Part shown: positions 43,663-52,651 of the stretch, piece by piece
How the letters are laid out: the number at the start of each line of letters is the position of its first letter
How positions within the stretch are numbered: the stretch's first letter is position 1
Source of the DNA: Acidobacteriota bacterium
GTDB taxonomy: Bacteria; Acidobacteriota; Thermoanaerobaculia; UBA5066; Gp7-AA6
Assembly (NCBI GenBank): GCA_027307335.1
Contig: DAHUXD010000044.1
Span: forward strand, 1-64,000
Direction of reading: 5' to 3'
Length of the DNA stretch: 64,000 bases
Program-made: the position numbers and the translations under genes
The notes under the pieces: generated by a model
The model's database searches: none
What the model was told of the DNA's origin: nothing
What the model saw: only the letters and a program-made list of their open reading frames with translations

Positions 43663-45042
43663 TCACATCGGCTCGAAGCGGGCCGTGAAGTGACGGAGCA
43701 CCGGCGCCTGCTTGACGATCCGTACGCCGCGCAGCGCGGACGGATTCGCCCGCAGGCCCGCCGTGACTTCCGCCACATACTCGAGATGGGTGTTGGTGTA
43801 GACGCGCCGCGGCACCGCCAGCCGGACGAGGTCGAGCGCCGGCAGGATCTCGCGGCCGGGCCGCTCGGGATCGGGCTTTCCGAACATCACGCCGCCGATC
43901 TCGACCGCGCGGATGCCCCCCTCCCGATAGAGCGCGATCGTCAGCGCCTCGGCCGGGTACTGCTCGGGCGGCAGGTGCGGCGCGAACGCGCGGGCGTCGA
44001 TGTACACCGCGTGGCCGCCGATCGGCTCGACGACCGGGACGCCGGCGGCGGCGAGCGCCTCGCCGAACGCCGTCACCTGCCCGACGCGGAACGCGAGGTA
44101 GTCCTCCCGGAGGACCTCCTCGAGGCCGATCGCGATCGCCTCGAGGTCGCGGCCGGCGAGGCCGCCGTAGGTCGGGAATCCCTCGATCAGGATCAGCTTG
44201 TTCTTCAGCCGGTCCACCCACGCCTCGTCGCGGAGCGCGAGGAAGCCGCCCATGTTGGCGAGGCCGTCCTTCTTGGCGCTCATCGTGCAGCCGTCCGAGA
44301 GCGAGAAGATCTCGCGCACGATCTCATGGACGGCACGCTCCCCCTGGCCCTTCTCCCTCTGCTTGATGAACCACGCGTTCTCCGCGAACCGGCAGGCGTC
44401 GATGATCAACGGCACGCCGTGCTTCCGGCAGACCGCGCTCGTGCCGCGCACGTTCTCGAGCGAGACGGGCTGCCCGCCGCCCGAGTTGTTCGTCAGCGTC
44501 AGCAGGACCATCGGCACCCGCCCGCGGTTCTCGGCGAGGCACGCGTCGAGGCGGACGAGGTCCATGTTCCCCTTGAACGGATGCGGCGTGCGCGGCTCCC
44601 GGCCCTCCGGGATCACGAGGTCGACCGCGACGCCGCCGTTCGCCTCGACGTTCGCCCGCGTCGTGTCGAAGTGCGTGTTGTTCGGCACGACGTCGCCCGG
44701 CTTCAGCACCGTCGAGAAGAGGAGGTTCTCCGCGACGCGGCCCTGGTGCGTCGGGATCACGTGCGGCAGGCCGAAGATCGTGTGGACGGTTTCCTCGAAG
44801 CGGTAGTAGTTGCGCCCGCCCGCGTAGGACTCGTCGCCGCGCATGAGGCCGCTCCATTGGACGTCGGACATGGCGGACGTGCCCGAGTCGGTCAGCAGGT
44901 CGATGTAGATGTCCTCGGACGCGATGCCGAAGACGTTGAAACCGGCGCGCCGCAGGCACTCCTCGCGCGCGTCCCGATCGATGCGGCGGATCGACTCGAC
45001 GACCTTGACCCGCCAGGGCTCGGGCTGCGTGTTCTTCATCAT
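43663..45042 (-). CDS. tnaA: tryptophanase (beta-eliminating lyase)
   Basis: 459 residues. PLP-dependent cleavage of L-tryptophan to indole, pyruvate and ammonia. Family motifs: MRGDESYAGGRNYYRFEETV, IPTHQGRVAENLLFS, LTNNSGGGQPVSLENV, IIDACRFAENAWFI, the PLP-lysine region CTMSAKKDGLANMGG and the C-terminal AVPRRVYTNTHLEYV. Near the C-terminus the sequence is GGIRAVEIG. Tyrosine phenol-lyase has an RSMERG-type sequence there, with the phenol-binding Arg, so tryptophanase is preferred. It stands alone: no tnaB permease or TnaC-like leader peptide was found upstream. ATG 45042 is followed by a second ATG, either of which could be used. Confidence 0.88.
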   Translation of the reverse strand: MMKNTQPEPWRVKVVESIRRIDRDAREECLRRAGFNVFGIASEDIYIDLLTDSGTSAMSDVQWSGLMRGDESYAGGRNYYRFEETVHTIFGLPHVIPTHQGRVAENLLFSTVLKPGDVVPNNTHFDTTRANVEANGGVAVDLVIPEGREPRTPHPFKGNMDLVRLDACLAENRGRVPMVLLTLTNNSGGGQPVSLENVRGTSAVCRKHGVPLIIDACRFAENAWFIKQREKGQGERAVHEIVREIFSLSDGCTMSAKKDGLANMGGFLALRDEAWVDRLKNKLILIEGFPTYGGLAGRDLEAIAIGLEEVLREDYLAFRVGQVTAFGEALAAAGVPVVEPIGGHAVYIDARAFAPHLPPEQYPAEALTIALYREGGIRAVEIGGVMFGKPDPERPGREILPALDLVRLAVPRRVYTNTHLEYVAEVTAGLRANPSALRGVRIVKQAPVLRHFTARFEPM

Positions 45043-45051
45043 GGCAGTGCG

Positions 45052-45057
45052 AGTCTA
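45052..45057 (-). promoter_or_regulatory. -10-like hexamer TAGACT
   Basis: Minus-strand TAGACT 9 nt before the tryptophanase ATG. The intervening bases (CGCACTGCC) contain no Shine-Dalgarno. The closeness leaves no room for a tnaC-type attenuator. Confidence 0.45.
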
Positions 45058-45098
45058 GGCGGCGGCGGCCGATCGCAAGCGATGCGCTCGTATCAGTT

Positions 45099-45137
45099 CC
45101 CCTCTCCCTCCGGGAGAGGGGCGTAGGGGTGAGGGGC
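45099..45137. repeat. intergenic CCCTCTCCC palindromic repeat, copy 1
   Basis: CCCCTCTCCC and GGGAGAGGGGC form a hairpin over TCC, followed by GTAGGGGTGAGGGGC. A second, slightly diverged copy is at 56466-56503. It lies between the tryptophanase start and the end of the secreted-protein gene. Confidence 0.6.
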
Positions 45138-45146
45138 GGGCGCGGG

Positions 45147-45713
45147 CTACGGCTGGGCGGCCGGCTTCTGCCGGTGGAACACGAGGAGGGACTCGCGGTT
45201 GTCTTTGTTCTGCACCGTCCACGTCCGGCGCGTCCACGTGTCCGGGTCCCTCAGCATCCATTGCGCGCGCTGGAAGGCGACCTCGGTCCCGTCGTCGTTT
45301 TTCGTGACGGTCTGGATCCAGAGGGACTTCCTGTCCTTGGCCCACGCGGCCTGGACGGTGCCCTTCATTCCGCGGCCGACCGCCTTCTCGTACATCCGCC
45401 CGTCGACGACGATCTCATCCGAGGAGAGATATCTCTTGGATCGGTCGACGGGCTCGATCCAGATGCGGTCGCCGTTCTGCCGGATCGAGATCACCGCGCC
45501 CTGCATGCTGGTCGAGATCCCCTGGCTCTGCGCGGCATCGATCTCCCAGGTGCCCGAGAAGTCGATGGGCGCTCGGGCCGTTTTCGGTTTCTTCGGCGGC
45601 GGCGACGTCGGCCCGGCCGGCGGGGACGACGAGTTCGGCGCCGGGGCGGTCTGCGCCGGGAGCGCGGCCGCCGAGAGCGCGAGGAGTAGGGCGCCGGCGG
45701 CGGCTCGTCTCAT
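45147..45713 (-). CDS. small secreted protein of unknown function
   Basis: 188 residues from ATG 45713, overlapping the uvrA stop (ATGA). Signal peptide AAAGALLLALSAAALPAQ, then a Pro/Ser-rich stretch with KKPKTARAP. The folded part (DFSGTWEIDAAQSQGIST, VISIRQNGDRIWIEP, VDGRMYEKAVGRGMKG, KSLWIQTVTKNDDGTEVAF) is a beta-barrel-like repeat of FxGTWxxD type seen in lipocalin-like exported proteins. Function unknown. The coupling to a cytoplasmic DNA-repair gene appears accidental but is tight. Confidence 0.78.
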   Translation of the reverse strand: MRRAAAGALLLALSAAALPAQTAPAPNSSSPPAGPTSPPPKKPKTARAPIDFSGTWEIDAAQSQGISTSMQGAVISIRQNGDRIWIEPVDRSKRYLSSDEIVVDGRMYEKAVGRGMKGTVQAAWAKDRKSLWIQTVTKNDDGTEVAFQRAQWMLRDPDTWTRRTWTVQNKDNRESLLVFHRQKPAAQP

Positions 45714-48556
45714 GCCCGCGCGCGGCGGCGCGCATCGCCGAGCATGCGCCGGAGGAACTGACCCGTGTGGGACCCGCGGACCTCCGCGACGTCCTCGGGC
45801 GTTCCCTCCGCCACGGTGCGGCCGCCGCCCTCCCCGCCCTCCGGCCCCAGGTCGATCACGTGATCGGCGGTGCGGATGACCTCCAGGTTGTGCTCGATGA
45901 CGATGACCGTGTTGCCCTTCTCCGTCAGCGAGCCGAGCACGCCGAGCAGCTTGTGGATGTCGTCGAAGTGGAGGCCGGTCGTCGGCTCGTCGAGCAGGTA
46001 GAGCGTCCGGCCCGTCGACCGCCGCGCGAGCTCGCGGGCGAGCTTGACGCGCTGCGCCTCGCCGCCCGACAGCGTCGTCGAGGACTGCCCGAGCTGGATG
46101 TAGCCGAGGCCCACTTCGACCAGTGTACGGCAGATGTTGGCGATCGCCGGGACGTTCTGGAAGACCTCGAGGGCCTGCTCCGCCGTCAGCGCGAGGATGT
46201 CCGCGATCGACTTTCCCTTGTAGTGCACCTGGAGCGTCTCGCGGTTGTAGCGCTTGCCGCCGCAGACGTCGCACGTGACGTAGATGTCGGGCAGGAAGTG
46301 CATCTCGATCTTGATCTGTCCGTCGCCCGCGCAGGCCTCGCAGCGCCCGCCCTTGACGTTGAAGGAGAAGCGGCCGGGCTGGTAGCCGCGGGCGCGCGCC
46401 TCGGGCGTGCGCGACATGAGGTCGCGGATCGGATTGAAGACGTTGGTGTACGTCGCGGGGTTCGAGCGCGGCGTCCGGCCGATCGGCGCCTGGTCGATGT
46501 TGACCACCTTGTCGATCTCGAAGATGCCGTCGATGCGCTCGTGAGCGCCGGGCTTGTCGGACGCCCCGTGGAGCGCCCGGGCGAGCGCGCGGTAGAGGAT
46601 GTCGTTGACGAGCGTCGACTTCCCCGAGCCCGAGACGCCGGTCACGGCCGTCATCACGCCGAGCGGGAAGCGCACGTCGATGTTCTTCAGGTTGTGCTCG
46701 CGGGCCCCGCGCACGACCAGCGCCTTGCCGGAGCCCGCGCGCCGCCGCGACGGAATCGGGATCTCCCGCTCGCCCGAGAGGTACTTCGCGGTCAGCGACT
46801 CGGGGAAGCGGACGAGCTCCTCCGGCGATCCCTCCCCCACGATCCGGCCGCCGTGGAGTCCGGCTCCGGGACCGAGGTCGATCACCCAGTCCGCCGACCG
46901 GATGGTCTCCTCGTCGTGCTCGACGACGATCACCGTGTTGCCGATATCGCGCATCGACTGGAGCGTGTCGATGAGCTTGCGGTTGTCGCGCTGGTGGAGG
47001 CCGATCGAGGGCTCGTCCAGGACGTAGAGCACGCCCATCAGCTTCGAGCCGATCTGCGTCGCGAGACGGATCCGCTGCGACTCGCCGCCCGAAAGCGACG
47101 CCGCGCCGCGCGCGAGGTTCAGGTAGCCGATGCCGACATTCGCGAGGAACCGCAGCCGGTCCTGGATCTCCTTCAGGATCTTGCCGGCGATCTCCCGCTC
47201 GCGCGGCGTGAGGCGCAGGTCCTCGAAGAAGGCGATCGCGTCCTCGATCGTCTCCGAGGAGACCTCGTCGATCGCGCGGCCGCCCACGCGCACCGCCAGC
47301 GCCTCCGGCTTCAGCCGCCGGCCCTTGCACGCGGGGCAGGGCTCGGCCGACATGTAGACCTCGAGCTCCGCGCGGTGCTCCGGGTTCTCGGTCTCGCGAT
47401 ACCGCCGCTCGATCATCGGGATGAGCCCCTCGAACGAGGAGCGCCAGTGGTACTCCCCCTTCTCGGCGACGTAGGAAAAGCGGATCTCGTCGTCTCCGGA
47501 CCCGTACAGGATGACCTTCTGCGCCGCCTTCGGGAGCTTCGAGAACGGCTGGTCGAGCTTGAACTTGTAGTGCTTCGCCAGCGTCGCCATCTGGCGCGAC
47601 CGCCAGTTCGTCGAGCCGGGCTTGAGGATCGCAATCGCGCCGCCCTCGATCGACTTCGAGGGATCGAGGACGAGGCGGTCGGGGTCGGCCTTCAGGTTCG
47701 TTCCGAGCCCGGAGCACTTCGGGCACGCGCCGTAGGGCGAGTTGAACGAGAAGAGGCGCGGCGTGATCTCGGTCAGCGACGTGCCGCAGTCCGGGCAGGC
47801 GTAGTTGGCGGACAGGATCTCCTCGGGACCGTCGGCGACCGACAGGATGACGAGGCCTCCGGAGACGCGCGCCGCGGTCTCGATCGAGTCGGCGAGGCGC
47901 TTGCGGTACTCCTCGTCGTCGGCCGGCTTCGCGACGAGCCGGTCGACGACGATCTCGATCGTGTGCTTCTTCTGCTTGTCGAGCTCGGGCGGATCGTCGA
48001 GGTCGATCATCCGGCCGTCGACCCGCGCCCGCAGGAACCCCTCCTTGACCATCTCGGCCATCTGCTTCTTGTACTCGCCCTTCTTCCCGGCGACGTACGG
48101 CGCGAGCACGACGAACTTGCTGCCGGCCGGCAGCCGCTGGGCGCGGTCGACCATCTCCTGGATCGTCTGGGCCTGGATCGCGCGGCCGCACTGGGGGCAG
48201 TGCGGTTTGCCGACGGAGGCATAGAGCAGCCTCAGGTAGTCGTAGATCTCGGTGACGGTGCCGACGGTCGAGCGCGGGTTCTTCGACGTCGTGCGCTGTT
48301 CGATCGAAATGGCCGGCGAGAGCCCCTCGATGGAGTCGACGTCCGGCTTCTCCATCTGCTCGAGGAACTGGCGCGCGTACGCGGACAGCGACTCGACGTA
48401 GCGCCGCTGTCCCTCGGCGAAGATCGTGTCGAACGCGAGCGACGACTTTCCCGAGCCCGAGACGCCCGTGATGACCACGAGTCGGTTCCGCGGGATGTCG
48501 CAGGAGATGTTCTGGAGATTGTGCTGCCGGGCGCCGCGGATCCGGAGAAAGTCCAT
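45710..48556 (-). CDS. uvrA: excinuclease ABC subunit A
   Basis: 948 residues, close to the usual length. Two ABC modules: Walker [20 protein letters not shown] near 33 and [16 protein letters not shown] near 640. The signature sequences are [17 protein letters not shown] and [16 protein letters not shown]. Walker B regions include [15 protein letters not shown] and [15 protein letters not shown]. Zinc modules are [11 protein letters not shown] and [12 protein letters not shown], and [20 protein letters not shown] is also present. Damage recognition in nucleotide-excision repair with UvrB, in the cytoplasm. The start ATG is preceded by a TAGAAT hexamer 9 nt upstream and no Shine-Dalgarno. Confidence 0.97.
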   Translation of the reverse strand: MDFLRIRGARQHNLQNISCDIPRNRLVVITGVSGSGKSSLAFDTIFAEGQRRYVESLSAYARQFLEQMEKPDVDSIEGLSPAISIEQRTTSKNPRSTVGTVTEIYDYLRLLYASVGKPHCPQCGRAIQAQTIQEMVDRAQRLPAGSKFVVLAPYVAGKKGEYKKQMAEMVKEGFLRARVDGRMIDLDDPPELDKQKKHTIEIVVDRLVAKPADDEEYRKRLADSIETAARVSGGLVILSVADGPEEILSANYACPDCGTSLTEITPRLFSFNSPYGACPKCSGLGTNLKADPDRLVLDPSKSIEGGAIAILKPGSTNWRSRQMATLAKHYKFKLDQPFSKLPKAAQKVILYGSGDDEIRFSYVAEKGEYHWRSSFEGLIPMIERRYRETENPEHRAELEVYMSAEPCPACKGRRLKPEALAVRVGGRAIDEVSSETIEDAIAFFEDLRLTPREREIAGKILKEIQDRLRFLANVGIGYLNLARGAASLSGGESQRIRLATQIGSKLMGVLYVLDEPSIGLHQRDNRKLIDTLQSMRDIGNTVIVVEHDEETIRSADWVIDLGPGAGLHGGRIVGEGSPEELVRFPESLTAKYLSGEREIPIPSRRRAGSGKALVVRGAREHNLKNIDVRFPLGVMTAVTGVSGSGKSTLVNDILYRALARALHGASDKPGAHERIDGIFEIDKVVNIDQAPIGRTPRSNPATYTNVFNPIRDLMSRTPEARARGYQPGRFSFNVKGGRCEACAGDGQIKIEMHFLPDIYVTCDVCGGKRYNRETLQVHYKGKSIADILALTAEQALEVFQNVPAIANICRTLVEVGLGYIQLGQSSTTLSGGEAQRVKLARELARRSTGRTLYLLDEPTTGLHFDDIHKLLGVLGSLTEKGNTVIVIEHNLEVIRTADHVIDLGPEGGEGGGRTVAEGTPEDVAEVRGSHTGQFLRRMLGDARRRARA

Positions 48557-48565
48557 GGGAGGGTG

Positions 48566-48571
48566 ATTCTA
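48566..48571 (-). promoter_or_regulatory. -10-like hexamer TAGAAT ahead of uvrA
   Basis: Minus-strand TTAGAAT with the hexamer ending 9 nt before the uvrA ATG. The bases between (CACCCTCCC) cannot pair with 16S rRNA as a Shine-Dalgarno. No LexA-type box was recognised nearby. Confidence 0.5.
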
Positions 48572-48678
48572 ATCGTCGGCCTTTTTCCCTTGGAATAACG
48601 GAACTCGGCACCTAAAATCGAAGCGGCACTCCCACTCGGAAATTTGAAGACCATTTTGGCGGTAGCAAACTGCTGCGG

Positions 48679-51600
48679 TTGAGTTGCGTCCGGCGATTCG
48701 CCGGAATCCGCGCATTTCTCGCTCTCGTCCTCCTCCTCCCCCCCTCTTCCTCCGAAGCGGCGGTCGACTGCGCCACGCCCGGGCGAGACGGCTCGGGGAG
48801 CCTGACCGGCGTCGTCAACACGTACTGGCCCGGCACCGCCACGGCGGCGGCGGGCGCGAGCTCGATCACCCTCGGGGCGGCCCGCGGCGCGCCGGCCGCG
48901 CAGACGCCGATCGCGTCCGGGGACCTCCTGCTCGTCGTCCAGATGCAGGACGCCGCGATCAACTCGACGAACACCGATTCCTACGGCGACGGCGTCGCGG
49001 GCGGCAGCGCCAGCGGCTGGACCAGCCCGAACAACTCGGGCGAGTACGAGTACGTCAAGGCGACGGGCGCGCTCCCGGTCGCCGGAGGGGTGCTGACGAT
49101 CCAGGGGACCGGGACCGGCAACGGTCTCCTCAACACGTACACGAACGCCAACGCCACCGCCGCGCAGGGTCAGCGCCGCTTCCAGGTCATTCGCGTGCCC
49201 CAGTACGGCTCCGCGACGCTGACGTCCGGGCTCACCGCGGCGGCGTGGAACGGCGCGACGGGCGGCGTGCTCGCGATCGACGTGGCCGGCGCGCTCGACC
49301 TCGCCGGCGCGACCGTCTCCGTGGACGGCCTCGGGTTTCGCGGCGGGGGCGCGCGTCAGGTCAACGGGGACAACCAGGGCGCAAACACGGACTACGTGCG
49401 CGCATCGACGAAGAACTTCCACGGAGCGAAGGGTGAAGGCGTCGCCGGCACACCGGGCTGGATCTACGACGTCGGAACGGGCACGACGATCGCGTCGGGC
49501 ACGGACTATCCGAACAACAACGCAACGATCGACGGCGGCATCGCCCGCGGCGCACCCGGCAACGCGGGCGGCGGCGGTACCGACGGCCATCCGTCGGCCA
49601 ACGACCAGAACTCGGGCGGCGGCGGCGGCGGCAACGGGGGCGCGGGCGGTCATGGCGGCCTGACGTGGAGTTCGGGACTGGACAGCGGCGGCTACGGCGG
49701 CGTGGCGTTCAACGCGGCGGTCACGGCCGTCGTCCTGGGCGGGGGCGGCGGCGCCGGGACCCGCAACAACAGCACGGGAGCGCAGTCGAGTGGCGCCGCC
49801 GGCGGCGGCATCGTGATGTTCCGCGCCGGCAACGTGCTCAACTCGGGCACGGTCACGGCCAACGGCGCGACCGGTCCGGTCCCCGACAACGACGGCGGCG
49901 GCGGCGGCGGCGCGGGCGGCAGCATCCTGATCACGACCCTCAACGGGAACCTGTCGAACCTGACCATCGCCGCGAAGGGCGGCGCCGGCGCCAACGCCTG
50001 GCCGTCGTCGGGCCCGGGCACGGGCTGCAACAACAACCCGCCCGGCTCGACCTGCAATCACCACGGCCCCGGCGGCGGCGGCGGCGGCGGCGCCATCCTG
50101 CTCTCGAGCGCGCCCTCGGCCTCGGACGTCACGGCCGGCGTCAACGGCACGACAACCACCGATGCGTCGGCCTACGGAGCGACGGGCGGCGTCAACGGCA
50201 CCGTGGCGACGAACATCCTCCCGTCCCAGATCCCCGGCTCGAGCTCCGGCGCCGAGTGCCTGCCGACGCCCACGCCGACGCTGACGCCGTCGAACACACC
50301 GACCCAGACCTTCACGAATACGCCGACCCGCACCAATACGCCCACCAGCACCCCGACGAATACTCCGACCAATACGGCGACACCGACGCTGACTCCGTCG
50401 AACACGCCGACCCAGACGCCCACGAACACGGCCACCAACACCCCGACCAACACCGCAACGCCGACGAATACGCCCACCAACACTCCGACAAATACGCCGA
50501 CGAACACGGCCACGAATACGGCGACGCCAACGCTCACCCCGTCGAATACACCGACTCAGACGCCGACCAACACGGCAACGCCAACCAATACGGCGACGGA
50601 CACCCCGACCAACACACCGACGAATACGGCGACGCCGACGCTCACGCCGTCGAACACGCCGACTCAGACTCCGACCAACACTCCGACCAATACGGCGACT
50701 TCGACGAATACGCCGACGAACACCGCCACGTCGACCAGCACGCCCACCAACACTCCGACGAATACGGCGACCAGCACGCCCACCAACACGGCGACACCGA
50801 CGCTCACCCCGTCGAATACGCCGACCCAGACCCCGACCAACACGGCGACGCCGACGAACACTTCGACCCACACGCCGACGAATACCCCCACGTCGACGAA
50901 CACTCCGACGAACACGCCCACGCCGACGCTCACGCCGTCGAATACGCCGACTCAGACTTCGACCAACACGCCGACGAACACGGCCACGTCGACCAGCACG
51001 CCCACCAACACCCCGACGAATACGCCGACCAGTACCGCCACGAACACGCCCACCCATACGGCGACGCCGACGCTCACGCCGTCGAACACACCGACTCAGA
51101 CCCCGACCAGCTCGGCGACACCGACGAACACCGCGACCCCGACCCCGACCGCCACGAACACCCCGACCGGTACGGCCACGGCGACGGCGACGAACACGCC
51201 GACGAACACCGCAACGCGCACGGGCTCGCCGACGCCGACGCTGACGTTCACCAACACCCCGACGACGACGGCGACGAACACTCCCACCGGCTCGCCGACG
51301 AGCACGGGGACGGCCACCGCGACGCCGACGGCCACGGCCACGTCGGGCACTCCCACGCTCACGCCGTCGCCGTCGCGCACGCCGACGCCGGGGGCGGGCG
51401 GAGGCGCCGACCTGGTCGTTTCGAAGTCCGTGAGCGGCGGCATGGTGAACCCCGGACAGGAGCTCACCTACACCGTGACGGTCGCGAATCTGGGACCGGA
51501 GGCCGCCGTCGCCACGACGCTCGTCGACCCGCTGCCCGCGGGCACCGTCTTCGTCTCGTGCGCTTCCGCGCCGGGGACCTGCGCCGGACCGTCGCCGGGG

Positions 51601-51873
51601 GCGAACGGCACCGTCACGGCGGACCTGGCCACGATGGGCGTCGGCGCGACCGCGCGGGTCACGATCGTCGTCCGCGTGACGGCCGCGAACGGGGCGCTCG
51701 TGAACACGGCGCGCGGCTCCTCCACGACGCCCGATCCGAACCCGGACAACAACCATTCCACGGTGATCACGAGCGTCGGCGCCGGAATCCCGATGGCCTC
51801 GCCGCCGCTCCTCGGCTTGCTCGCGCTCCTGCTCGGCGCCGCCGGCGCCTGGTTCGTCCGGCGCGACGCCTAG
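48679..51873 (+). CDS. large surface protein: Gly-rich domain, Thr/Pro/Asn repeat stalk, DUF11 domain, C-terminal anchor
   Basis: 1064 residues from TTG 48679. Signal peptide ([15 protein letters not shown]). Residues 30-520 form a globular domain with Gly-rich runs ([35 protein letters not shown]). Residues 529-904 are almost only T, P, N and S as (TPTN)n with a longer cycle that begins [13 protein letters not shown], a likely extended and possibly O-glycosylated stalk. Next is a DUF11-type Ig-like domain ([20 protein letters not shown], ending [12 protein letters not shown]). The protein finishes with a hydrophobic helix and basic tail ([20 protein letters not shown]), like a sortase/exosortase-type or simple membrane anchor. 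Probable adhesin or surface-layer component (inference). Confidence 0.85.
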   Translation: MSCVRRFAGIRAFLALVLLLPPSSSEAAVDCATPGRDGSGSLTGVVNTYWPGTATAAAGASSITLGAARGAPAAQTPIASGDLLLVVQMQDAAINSTNTDSYGDGVAGGSASGWTSPNNSGEYEYVKATGALPVAGGVLTIQGTGTGNGLLNTYTNANATAAQGQRRFQVIRVPQYGSATLTSGLTAAAWNGATGGVLAIDVAGALDLAGATVSVDGLGFRGGGARQVNGDNQGANTDYVRASTKNFHGAKGEGVAGTPGWIYDVGTGTTIASGTDYPNNNATIDGGIARGAPGNAGGGGTDGHPSANDQNSGGGGGGNGGAGGHGGLTWSSGLDSGGYGGVAFNAAVTAVVLGGGGGAGTRNNSTGAQSSGAAGGGIVMFRAGNVLNSGTVTANGATGPVPDNDGGGGGGAGGSILITTLNGNLSNLTIAAKGGAGANAWPSSGPGTGCNNNPPGSTCNHHGPGGGGGGGAILLSSAPSASDVTAGVNGTTTTDASAYGATGGVNGTVATNILPSQIPGSSSGAECLPTPTPTLTPSNTPTQTFTNTPTRTNTPTSTPTNTPTNTATPTLTPSNTPTQTPTNTATNTPTNTATPTNTPTNTPTNTPTNTATNTATPTLTPSNTPTQTPTNTATPTNTATDTPTNTPTNTATPTLTPSNTPTQTPTNTPTNTATSTNTPTNTATSTSTPTNTPTNTATSTPTNTATPTLTPSNTPTQTPTNTATPTNTSTHTPTNTPTSTNTPTNTPTPTLTPSNTPTQTSTNTPTNTATSTSTPTNTPTNTPTSTATNTPTHTATPTLTPSNTPTQTPTSSATPTNTATPTPTATNTPTGTATATATNTPTNTATRTGSPTPTLTFTNTPTTTATNTPTGSPTSTGTATATPTATATSGTPTLTPSPSRTPTPGAGGGADLVVSKSVSGGMVNPGQELTYTVTVANLGPEAAVATTLVDPLPAGTVFVSCASAPGTCAGPSPGANGTVTADLATMGVGATARVTIVVRVTAANGALVNTARGSSTTPDPNPDNNHSTVITSVGAGIPMASPPLLGLLALLLGAAGAWFVRRDA
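50263..51390 (+). repeat. coding tandem repeat (Thr-Pro-Asn stalk)
   Basis: About 1.1 kb of low-complexity DNA built from ACG/ACC/CCG/AAT-type codons. Seven copies of a marker unit encoding [11 protein letters not shown] are spaced by runs of [12 protein letters not shown]. Phase with the reading frame is kept throughout. Length variation by slippage is expected. Confidence 0.85.
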
Positions 51874-51917
51874 GGCCGCGCGGCCAGTCGACCTGCGTTT
51901 CTCTCGCCGCGTCCGAC

Positions 51918-51923
51918 TAGAAT
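51918..51923 (+). promoter_or_regulatory. -10-like hexamer TAGAAT, leaderless marC
   Basis: TAGAAT ends 7 nt before the MarC ATG (spacer CCGCCCG), leaving no room for a Shine-Dalgarno. Transcription should begin at or next to the ATG. Confidence 0.55.
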
Positions 51924-51930
51924 CCGCCCG

Positions 51931-52566
51931 ATGTTCTCCTCGGCCGACGCGAAGTTCGTCGTTCTCGCGTTCTCCTCCCTCTTCTCCGTGATCAATCCGA
52001 TCGAGGCGGCGCCGATCTTCGTGTCGCTCACGGCCGGAGCGCCGCAGGATCGCCGCCGCATGGCGCTGCGCGCGAGCGCGGCCGCGGCGCTGATTCTCGC
52101 CGTCTTCGCGCTGACGGGCGGCGCGATCTTCTCGGCGTTCGGGATCACGCTGCCCGCGTTTCAGATCGCGGGCGGCATCCTCTTCACCTCGATGGGGCTG
52201 AACACGCTCACCCACGACGAGCGTCACGAGCGCACGGGACCCGTCTCGACGGCCGACCCGTCGATCGTGCCGCTCGGGATGCCGCTCATCGCGGGACCCG
52301 GCGCGATCTCGACCGTGATGGTGCTGGTCGGCCAGGCGCGTGACGGCGGTCACCGAGCCGCGCTGGCGATCGCCATCGCCGCGAACATTCTCCTGACCCT
52401 GGTCATCCTGCTCGCCGCGCCGGGCCTCGTCGCGCGGATCGGGGTGACGGGCCAGCGCATCGTGTCCAAAATCATGGGTTTGATCACGGCCGTCATCGGG
52501 GTGCAGTTCGTCCTGAACGGCGTCGAGACGGTCGCGCTCGCGATCCTGCGCGCCGCGCGCGGCTGA
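51931..52566 (+). CDS. MarC family (UPF0056) membrane protein
   Basis: 211 residues with six predicted helices. Signature features: FSSLFSVINPIEAAPIFVSL in helix 1, AFGITLPAFQIAGGILFTSMG in helices 2-3 with the short GLNTL linker, and VPLGMPLIAGPGAISTVMVL before helix 4. MarC proteins are inner-membrane proteins of unclear transport function; the early link with multiple antibiotic resistance has not held up. Flanked by the surface protein and the GGDEF-EAL gene. Confidence 0.9.
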   Translation: MFSSADAKFVVLAFSSLFSVINPIEAAPIFVSLTAGAPQDRRRMALRASAAAALILAVFALTGGAIFSAFGITLPAFQIAGGILFTSMGLNTLTHDERHERTGPVSTADPSIVPLGMPLIAGPGAISTVMVLVGQARDGGHRAALAIAIAANILLTLVILLAAPGLVARIGVTGQRIVSKIMGLITAVIGVQFVLNGVETVALAILRAARG

Positions 52567-52572
52567 GGCCAC

Positions 52573-52608
52573 CTGTCCTTCCGGTCGGTTTTACCGGGGG
52601 AAGGACAG
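52573..52608 (+). terminator. 10-bp stem-loop after marC
   Basis: CTGTCCTTCC (52573-52582) pairs with GGAAGGACAG (52599-52608), with an inner GGT/ACC stem closing a TTT loop. A second small hairpin (GAGACG 52609-52614 with CGTCTC 52626-52631) follows. No T-run is seen, but the position just after the marC stop fits a terminator or mRNA-stabilising element. Confidence 0.5.
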
Positions 52609-52631
52609 GAGACGTCAAGAACTGGCGTCTC

Positions 52632-52637
52632 TATAAT
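52632..52637 (+). promoter_or_regulatory. -10 box TATAAT
   Basis: Perfect TATAAT, 14 nt before the ATG of the GGDEF-EAL gene. The second hairpin arm touches its 5' side, so the hairpin DNA overlaps the -35 region. Confidence 0.5.
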
Positions 52638-52651
52638 TTCCCGATCCGACA

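Noticed and set aside
43663-45042. Tyrosine phenol-lyase instead of tryptophanase
   Set aside because: The C-terminal motif is RAVEIG, not the RSMERG-type sequence with the phenol-binding Arg.
45767-48598. 943-codon plus-strand frame opposite uvrA
   Set aside because: It is the antisense of a fully conserved uvrA and has low-complexity Val/Leu/Asp/Arg composition with no domain.
50263-51390. CRISPR-like array
   Set aside because: Repeats and spacers are not distinct. The units keep the reading frame and encode the Thr-Pro stalk.
49665-51920. His/Asp/Glu/Tyr-rich frame overlapping the stalk repeat on the plus strand
   Set aside because: It is the same repeat DNA read in another frame and has no start context or domain.
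48232-52572. 1446-codon minus-strand frame opposite the surface protein and marC
   Set aside because: The Arg/Gly-rich runs are the complement of the Thr-Pro-Asn repeat and the Gly-rich codons. The plus strand has signal peptide, DUF11 and anchor.
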